Below the pieces are notes generated by a model. It searched no databases. It saw only the letters and a program-made list of their open reading frames with translations, and was not told the origin of the DNA. 64,000 nt of DNA from Dendrophyllia cribrosa (Eukaryota; Cnidaria; Anthozoa; Scleractinia; Dendrophylliidae), in contig JAJLRJ010000011.1 of the NCBI GenBank assembly GCA_024195265.1, forward strand, positions 3,440,866 to 3,504,865, in the 5' to 3' direction. Positions 57,563-64,000 of this stretch are shown here, one piece after another (position 1 is the first letter of the stretch; every line of letters starts with the position of its first letter). The translations under genes were made by a program, and so were the position numbers.

Positions 57563-58219
57563 GGACGTTCGCGCTAATTGTTTATGCGCATCCTTACTGC
57601 GCACGCAATTCATGTCGCAACGCCATGCTACGTCATGCACGAGCGCGCGCGCAAGAGAAGAAATCTAAGCACATGAAGGGCTGGTAGCCGTTGCGTTAAC
57701 TTTGCTTAGATTTAACTCGCTTGGATGGTCGGTGACCCCCAATTTTTTTTTGATAGATAATTTTCTTTGCCAATTCTCGACAGATTGTAAACAAATTAAC
57801 AAAAAATCAATGTAGGAAGTTTAATTTTTTTCCATTTTTCTACCCGCGCGACATCGAATCCTCGCAACTTGCGGCTGTCAGAGTTTGCAAATGCTGTCGT
57901 TTACAGATTAGATTTCCTTTAAAGAACGTTACCAGTTGAATGAATTTGCTTAATAGACCCACTCATACAAAATTTGGCACAGAAAATTGTATTTTAGAGA
58001 TTCATTAACAATATTTTTGGACTAACAGACATTGGGGCCATATCGAGTAGGGAAGGCCGATTTTTCGAAATCAGGGTCACCTTTCAGATGTCTTATTGCC
58101 GAAACGAAGTCGGTGACCCCCCATTTTTTTTGCATTTCTGACATGAGTAACTCATTGCCTAACCGCAGCAAAAGTTTTATAAAAAAAATCAATGTGAGAA
58201 GATTTTCGCGCGAACGTCC
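57563..58219. mobile_element. TTAA-flanked MITE (Kolobok/piggyBac-like ends)
   Basis: Begins GGACGTTCGCGC and ends GCGCGAACGTCC, flanked by TTAA at 57559-57562 and 58220-58223. The 657-bp interior is noncoding and has a repeated GTCGGTGACCCCC motif. Confidence 0.8.
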
Positions 58220-58229
58220 TTAATGTGTT

Positions 58230-58512
58230 AAGACTGATTTAGACGGCACAACTTTTGCCAACAACTATTGCATCGTCCTGCTCTTGCCATACATACAACA
58301 CAAATTGCGTCGTTTAAATCAGCCTACAACTCATTCATAACTAGTGTTGCATGCAACACAAAAAAGTTGTAGGATTTTGAAACATTTTAAAACCCTATAA
58401 CAATCGTAGCCACATACAATGTTATGTGTGTTGCATACAGTTTTCACCTGACGCAAGCAGTGCGCGCTACAAAAAATCCCATGCAACAAAGTTTTGCTGT
58501 TTAAATCAGCCT
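58230..58512. mobile_element. Short MITE with degenerate inverted ends
   Basis: GACTGATTTAGACGGCACAA at the left resembles the inverse of the right end TTGCTGTTTAAATCAGCC. Noncoding. Target duplication not resolved. Confidence 0.55.
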
Positions 58513-58686
58513 TTAGAGGTAGCTGAGGTTAGCTTTGTGCTGAGGTTAGGGTTAGCTTAAACATTTATACATTTTAAATTAAACATTTAACCTAGATTGA
58601 ATACTGATTCAACCTGAGAACAGACTGATTTGACCTGCAACAAATACATCTGGTTAGCTTTGTGTTCGAGTTAGCTAGGGTTAGCT

Positions 58687-61600
58687 AAAGTCTGGGGATT
58701 TATTTTGGCGTACCGATAAGGTTTTTTGGCAGGTATTTTAGGCCACCTCCGAGCGATTCAAAACGATCGTCAAAGTGGCTTCGAATAAAAGCTCACAACT
58801 TTTTTGTTAAAAGAAAATAACTTCCAGTTTTAACATCGTTACGTTTACTAAGGACCAAACTATTACGTAATGAAAAGAAAATGTTTACTGTCTATTTTTC
58901 ACTAACGTGAGATCGCCATAAACAAAACAAATTTTCGTTCCTTCGCACAAGCAAATTTGAATCGATACGGACCCAACGGTTTTTATTTAATTACTCTTAA
59001 ATAACCGAGTATTAGAACAAACTAACCCCGTTTTGTTTACTACGATACAATGGTGTATCAATATAAAAAGTATCAAGGAAATCGAACTTTGACCCGTGTC
59101 CGCGATTTTGATGATCATCTTTGATTTTTAGTGACATTCACTTTTAAGTCCGTAATAGTTCCAATGTCTGTCTTGAATTGAAACGCTCAGATCGCTTATA
59201 AAATGGTTGTTAAAATACTTGCTTTGTCATTCAATTCAGAACAACAAAATTTTACTTGTATACGAATAGAACTGTAGAGAGAATTGCAGCAAACAAAAAA
59301 TAGTTTGACTAAATCTGCAAAATCACGAGGTTCCTTGCATACTATTGCATAATCAAAGCGCAACTTTTATTACCGTCACGAGTATATTCTACCATGTACC
59401 TAAATCTATTAATGGCAATGATTCACTATTCCAAAATAAACAAAAGGCAAAGGTTGGCGATTTTCTAAGACAATTAAGTCAAATAACAGCATTTTTAAGA
59501 AACAAATGTAAATTTTAGTTTAGTTTTGACCTCGTTTAACTCTTCTGGAGACCTTTTGTACCTTCATTTTTCGTCTCAGTACGTGTCGTGTTGGAGATTG
59601 CATGATTTATTTGACCCTTGGTCTATTATTTCGTGACATCCTCCGAGCCTGCGCTCTCCCTGCGGTTTTAGTTACCAGTTCCAGGCTTCTCTCTCCGCCT
59701 TGCAAGACATTGCAGCCATTAGTGCGGTGATTACTTTTTACCGAAATTCGCAAGTTTTAGAACGTTTTCGTTAAGAATTTCTTTTCGGGATGACTTACAA
59801 AGTTTCAAAAATTTCAAACGCCACGTAGAGAGTTTTCTCGCCGTGAAAGAGAAAGCAAGGGAGCTTGGAATAAATTGCTTCGAGCTGAAATTGTTTCGTT
59901 TGGCGAGGTCGACCACAGGAGCAAGTGACTGCCAAAATTATGCGATCTATACCCAGGAACAGTGGGACCTGGAGAAGCCGCTACTCCTTGAAAGTTCTGG
60001 GAACGAACTGAACGGTAAGTTTACAATATTATTTACGTTAATTTGGATCATAAGGCTATGAAATGTTTAGCAACGTCACGTGCGGAGGGCGCATCTTGAA
60101 AGTTTGTCCTCCGTAATACGTTTTAATCTTCCGTATTATTACTTCCTTCATGTGTCTCTATCTGATCCTATCTTAGTAAACTATTATTTCGAGGTTTCCT
60201 TCAATTTGATAGTAATTTTTTAGAACAGAAAAATGATTTGAAATATCGTGACATTGAAATTGATCTGGTTAATGTTCCTTGATTGTAGTTCATGTGATTG
60301 AAAAGATTACAACTCTGGGATCTGCCAAGACAATTGTAATTGAGGTCCAAAAAGAAAGTAAAAGTGGAAACCGCAAGACGCCCAATGAAACACCTGGGAA
60401 AGTCCAGAGGAAAAGGAAGGTGGAAGCTAGCGAAGACAAAGCCATCAAAGAGAAAATCCGCAAAGCGGAAACTGTTTCTCGAAATGAACGTCAGAAGAAA
60501 GAGCTGACAGATTTTAAGACAGGTAGGATTTTTCCCTTTTTTTCTCTCTCTCTCTCTCTTGTACACCTGTTTGAATTTTCGTTTGTTTGTGTTATTTTTT
60601 GCGGAATTAAATAAGCTTGCTGGTAGTAGTGCTATAGACGAATTAACTGTAAAATGTGGAGCGTGTAACGGAAAAAAGTTATTGCTGGAGACCGTACTGT
60701 TCCTGGAAAAGTACAACACTTCCTCGTCAGTAAGTAGTCCAAGTATTCTATGAAAAAAAGAAAATGACAAAGGCAATCAACATATACATGACATACATAA
60801 TTGACTCATAATTATGTTAAAACGGGAGTGTCATAAACTCCATGAGCTTTAATTGATCCTTATTCCTCTGTGTTGCTTTATTTAGATCACTTTGAGAAGT
60901 GCCAGGAAAAATATGAGAGGTTGAGAAAAAGTGCATCTGGATCCAAAACCATCGATGTCTTGTTCGCCAAAGCACAGAAGAGTCATACTGCCCAACAGCC
61001 TTCTCTTGAACCAGATCCAATTAATGATATTCTTAATCAGAACATTGAAGAGGATTTCTCAAACATAGATGATGTGTAGGTGTAATACATATATCATTTC
61101 AAATTTTGTAACATATTTAAAAATTACGAAAAAGCAGCTTATTGAGATTGTTTATCTGTTTTGTTATTAGGTCTTGTTAGAATTTTTGCACCTCTAAAAA
61201 TGTTACTAAAACTGTAACTAAAAACGTTCCTAGAGTAGTGCCATAATCACGTGATATTTGTACTTTACCCATATGTGATATGTGCTCAAGGAAAGATACA
61301 TGTATGCTTGTCAGAATTATACGTCATTGGGTCCTTTGATTATTTAAAGTATAGTGTTTTTTTAAATAAAGATGTCAAAAATATTCAAGTCATTGAGATT
61401 GTATGTTATATATTTATATGTTGTTAACCTCCTATGCTTCGGCTAATTCTCTTAATAGCTATTGACTGAAACATTACTGTATGACCTGTATTGCAGCTTT
61501 GATGATACATTGTCTGCTACATGCCCCGGCATAACCATGCCAACTTACTCATTTTCCCCTGATGAGTGTATCAAAGAGACAAAACAGTCAAAGCAGTATT

Positions 61601-63234
61601 GCGTAGAAGTTGAAAATAATTCCTCAGACAACAGCGAATCTTGCATGTCTTACTCTGGAGACATGTATGACAGCAAAGTTGTGACATCACTTGAGACAAC
61701 TGAAGCAATTGAGGCAATTGACGACACATTAGATGACAAGGAAAGTGTGGAGGAGGATGATGATCTAATAGTGTTTCCATGGTATGCTTCAAACTAACTA
61801 GCTCAATTTGATAATTCAAAAACTTCAGAAATGAAAAGAGTTGAAATGAAATGAAGATTAGTGTATTATATTGCCGGTCATAGGTATATCTGACCATATC
61901 TAACGACTCACTGGTATTGTATTGACATTTTAATTGTAGGTCATTGGCCTCTGCTGATCCCCTTGTGAACAACCTAAATGATTTAATCCAGAGTGGAAAA
62001 TTGCCCAAAGATTGTTTCTATTACAAATTTGTCAACAATACTGTGAAATATGCCCTGGTTGATTGGTCAAGGAAGAATGACTTTAAGTGGGATGAAGATG
62101 TGTTGGAATTTTTTCAAACCATTAAGTACCTTGGGGGAGTAGCAACTGTCAAATTTGTCCGTGGAACAGGAAGGGGTGGTATCAAGAAATTCAGCTCTTC
62201 AAATGCAAATCTTGGTGGGCCGTCTGATAATGCACTAAGGAAAATTCAATCAGAATATACTCCCTTTAGTGGTGTCTTGAAAGGTCTCCTAGAAGCTTTC
62301 CTGGCTCTTGTTTTTGATGGTCCTAATCCTTCATCACCAATTATCAGTACTAATGTGGTTCAAACAGTGGCCTGTGTCATGGCATTAGATGGCACAGCAT
62401 TAAAGCCATGCATACAATTTGATGATCGTCTTAAACTGTGTGTTGGTCTAAACGATCCTGTGGATTTAGAATTTATCACAAGACATCCACAGTTGTCGAG
62501 TGGTGAATTAAAAGGCAAATTTGTCACAGAGGCCGTGCCATACTTTCTGACAAGCATGGACATGAAAAATGCCATGCCTGTTGCTGTGGATTATGCCACC
62601 AAGTCCAAGAATGGAGCGCAAGTGAAAGCAGAAATGGTTGAGAAAATACGGACAGTGCAAGTGTGTCGCAAATGCTGCCATGATGCCAAGAGCAACAACC
62701 TGATCGTGTCTTTAGGAGACTTAGGACAAGACTATTGTGTTGCTCACTGTGATGTCTATTGGACCGCTAAGAAAGTATGTACAAACTGCGAAAGAATGGG
62801 ACAAACTTCCCACATCCCAGCCCTGCGTGCTTGTACCCGGTGTCTGAATAGTGGATCGAAGTGTGAAAAGGTGGCAGTAGTTGTTGTAACAACTGATTGT
62901 GAGGAATCTAATAAGCAAGCCCTTACCCAACTCCATGATGATGCAGCAAAAGAGCATGCCCCTCCTGATTTGTACCTTCTTGCTGCTATGCCCGATGTTG
63001 TTCACTTGGGAAAGAGCCTGAAATGTAGCTGGTCAAATTGGATTCTGTGGTTCAAGGGAACAAGGTCCACACTGGCAATTTTGTACAACTTGAGAAGAGA
63101 AGGTGAACCTGAGCTACGAACGAAGTTGAAGAAATTGCTGACAGAAGAATCAGTGAGAAACAAAGACCGAATGGCTGTTGATCCTATCCTTCTGCTGACC
63201 ACGCCAGAGCTGCTAGATGTACTTAAATCGGTGG
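58687..63234 (+). repeat. Duplicated host segment, copy 2
   Basis: Near-identical to copy 1 (15470-19664 plus 36052-37104), including introns, apart from about 710 bp missing in copy 2 near 59455 and a few small changes. It ends exactly where E4 begins. Confidence 0.95.
59757..63234 (+). CDS. Spliced host gene, copy 2, truncated by E4
   Basis: Exons from splice sites and phase: to 60014, 60289-60522, about 60638-60729, 60886-61075, 61497-61781, and 61940-63234. Joins one, two, four and five keep frame; the third is ambiguous between two donors. No ATG is visible in the first exon. The last exon is open over 431 codons and includes the Cys-pair region (CRKCCHD, CTNCERMG, CTRCLNSGSKCEK), KCSWSNWILWFKGTRST and LLDVLKSV, where E4 starts and supplies a stop. 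From copy 1, the lost 3' part would hold the NHL-like and SAP-like segments. Nuclear DNA- or chromatin-binding is a plausible role given the SAP motif. The family is not one I can name. Confidence 0.75.
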
Positions 63235-63240
63235 AGTAGT

Positions 63241-63386
63241 AAGGGGTGACTACGTGGGAAATAGTCATTTTTCCCTAACCACACCCTTTTTGAAAAACGA
63301 ATATGGGAAATAGTCAAATTCCCCTATATACGTCATCAAAAAGGGTGTGGATAGGGAAAGATGACTATTTCCCTCGTAGTCACCCT
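63241..63386. repeat. Terminal palindrome of E4
   Basis: GGGTGACTACG with following GGGAAATAGTCAT and CCACACCCTTTTT are inverted to AAAAAGGGTGTGG, ATGACTATTTCCC and CGTAGTCACCC. This makes a ~146-bp hairpin-forming end like those of E2 and E3. Confidence 0.85.
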
Positions 63387-63793
63387 GGCGTCACACATCG
63401 CTGACGTCACCCCAATGGAAAAAAGGAGACCACACAGGTAAATCAGGTTCAACAAGATTTTTAATGAAAAAATTATATAGGGGGTTTTGACTAGAATTTT
63501 TTTTCAATTTTTTTTCAAATTTTTTTGAATTTTTTTTTGAAGTTTTTTTTCAATTTTTGATTTATATAGGTGATTTTGAGTATCGAATTTTTTCAAAAAA
63601 TTTTTTGATTTTTTTCAAATTTTTTTTTCAAATTTTTTTGGGGAAGTGGTCAAATTTCCCTGTGTACGATCCTCCTGGGGAATGAATTGGGGAAGTAGTC
63701 AAAATCCCCAATATGAAAGAAGAAGCCCACACAAGGATGAAAGTTCAATAACATGTTTAATGAAAATCATCAACAAGAAAAAAATTTAAAGGA

Positions 63794-63901
63794 TTAACGC
63801 TTTCTTCTTTTCTTGAGTAACTTTCCGATCGGGGTTTGAGCAAAACTTATCTGGATGTTATGGTGATAAAAGCGCTTATCATCGAGCGCTGAATAATTCT
63901 T
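63794..63901 (-). CDS. Possible C-terminal end of the E4 PolB
   Basis: An open stretch of about 35 codons ends in a basic tail (LLKKRRKR). It contains ALDDKRFYHHNIQ, which resembles the PolB C-terminal pattern of E3 (CFDDKRYILEDGI). It is in the right place and direction. A stop just upstream in the same frame means the gene, if PolB, is broken here. Confidence 0.3.
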   Translation of the reverse strand, partial: KNYSALDDKRFYHHNIQISFAQTPIGKLLKKRRKR

Positions 63902-64000
63902 TTAACAGAACATAATACAAGCAATCACTTGGTAATTAGACCGCATGAAAACCTTCAGGGCAAAAAATTCAAAGTCAGAAATTTTCCGCGAAGACGTGTC

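Larger units (their letters stand above)
57243..58645. repeat. Nested foldback region
   Basis: GTTGCAGGTAAAATCCGTTC-type sequence at 57243-57310 recurs inverted at 58585-58645, and GCTAACCCTAACCC (57480) is inverted near 58540. A further small foldback lies at 57323-57358 / 57421-57462 (TTGTGGTGCAATTTTGTCC inverse). Inside sit two MITEs (57563-58219 and 58230-58512). It appears as insertions within an older foldback element. Confidence 0.7.
63235..64000 (-). mobile_element. Left end of a fourth Polinton-like element (E4)
   Basis: The host frame breaks after CGGTGG at 63234 and AGTAGTAAGGGGTGACTACG begins, with the same AGTAGT start as E2 and E3. A palindrome follows, and then T-rich repeats (about 63480-63650). 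The first possible gene runs on the minus strand toward the end, as PolB does in E3. The other end and the target duplication are outside the window. Confidence 0.75.

Noticed and set aside
15470..63234. The two host copies being allelic haplotypes joined by mis-assembly
   Set aside because: Possible, but they lie in the same orientation with different flanks (a foldback/MITE region versus nested MITEs and a convertase exon), which favours a real duplication. It cannot be excluded without reads.
63480..63650. T-rich interrupted repeats in E4 as a regulatory array
   Set aside because: Simple A/T runs with irregular spacing; no reliable unit or dyad.

Overview
The window looks like a stretch of an animal nuclear genome, most likely an anthozoan cnidarian such as a stony coral. 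Evidence for a eukaryote: a spliced multi-exon gene with GT-AG introns, the first exon of a furin/PCSK-like proprotein convertase, many MITEs and foldback repeats, and a tRNA-like sequence. The cnidarian assignment rests on remembered similarity of the repeat and gene families and is inference.

About three quarters of the window is Polinton/Maverick-type DNA, the virus-like self-synthesising transposons with a protein-primed-type DNA polymerase B (PolB), a retroviral-type integrase and capsid genes. Four copies are visible. E1 (1 to about 13655) is old, broken and truncated, and carries two other transposon insertions. E2 (19670-36046) is complete, with 192-bp terminal inverted repeats (TIRs) and a 5-bp target duplication. 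E3 (37111-53989) is complete, with 241-bp TIRs and a 6-bp target duplication. E4 (63235 to beyond the window) shows only its left end. E1 and E2 are one lineage (A): integrase, membrane proteins, packaging ATPase, double-jelly-roll capsid protein, coiled-coil membrane protein, a 612-residue protein of unknown role, minor capsid protein, VLTF3-like protein and a YqaJ-type exonuclease. E3 is a different, AT-rich lineage (B): PolB with an internal HNH-like motif, chromodomain integrase, phospholipase A2-like protein, adenain-like protease, capsid proteins, packaging ATPase, a fibre-like protein and a VLTF3-like factor.

The host frame is a tandemly duplicated spliced gene (copy 1 from 17.2 kb, copy 2 from 59.8 kb). 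Copy 1 is split first by E2 and then by E3. The reading frame continues exactly across E3 once the element and one target duplication are subtracted, into a segment with NHL-like strands and a SAP-like motif. Copy 2 is uninterrupted up to nearly the same codon, where E4 begins. So three Polintons have entered the same exon in two gene copies, two of them at sites about 11 bp apart.

Layout: 1-13.66 kb E1; 13.66-15.47 kb foldback repeat and Harbinger-type MITE; 15.47-19.67 kb duplicated host segment, copy 1; 19.67-36.05 kb E2; 36.05-37.11 kb middle of the host gene; 37.11-53.99 kb E3; 53.99-54.54 kb 3' part of the host gene; 54.55-58.69 kb intergenic DNA with MITEs, a tRNA-like sequence and the proprotein convertase exon; 58.69-63.23 kb host segment, copy 2; 63.235 kb onward E4. 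In the elements, nearly every gene start lies directly after a TATATA-type box, and in both complete elements the outer part of each TIR is itself a long palindrome.
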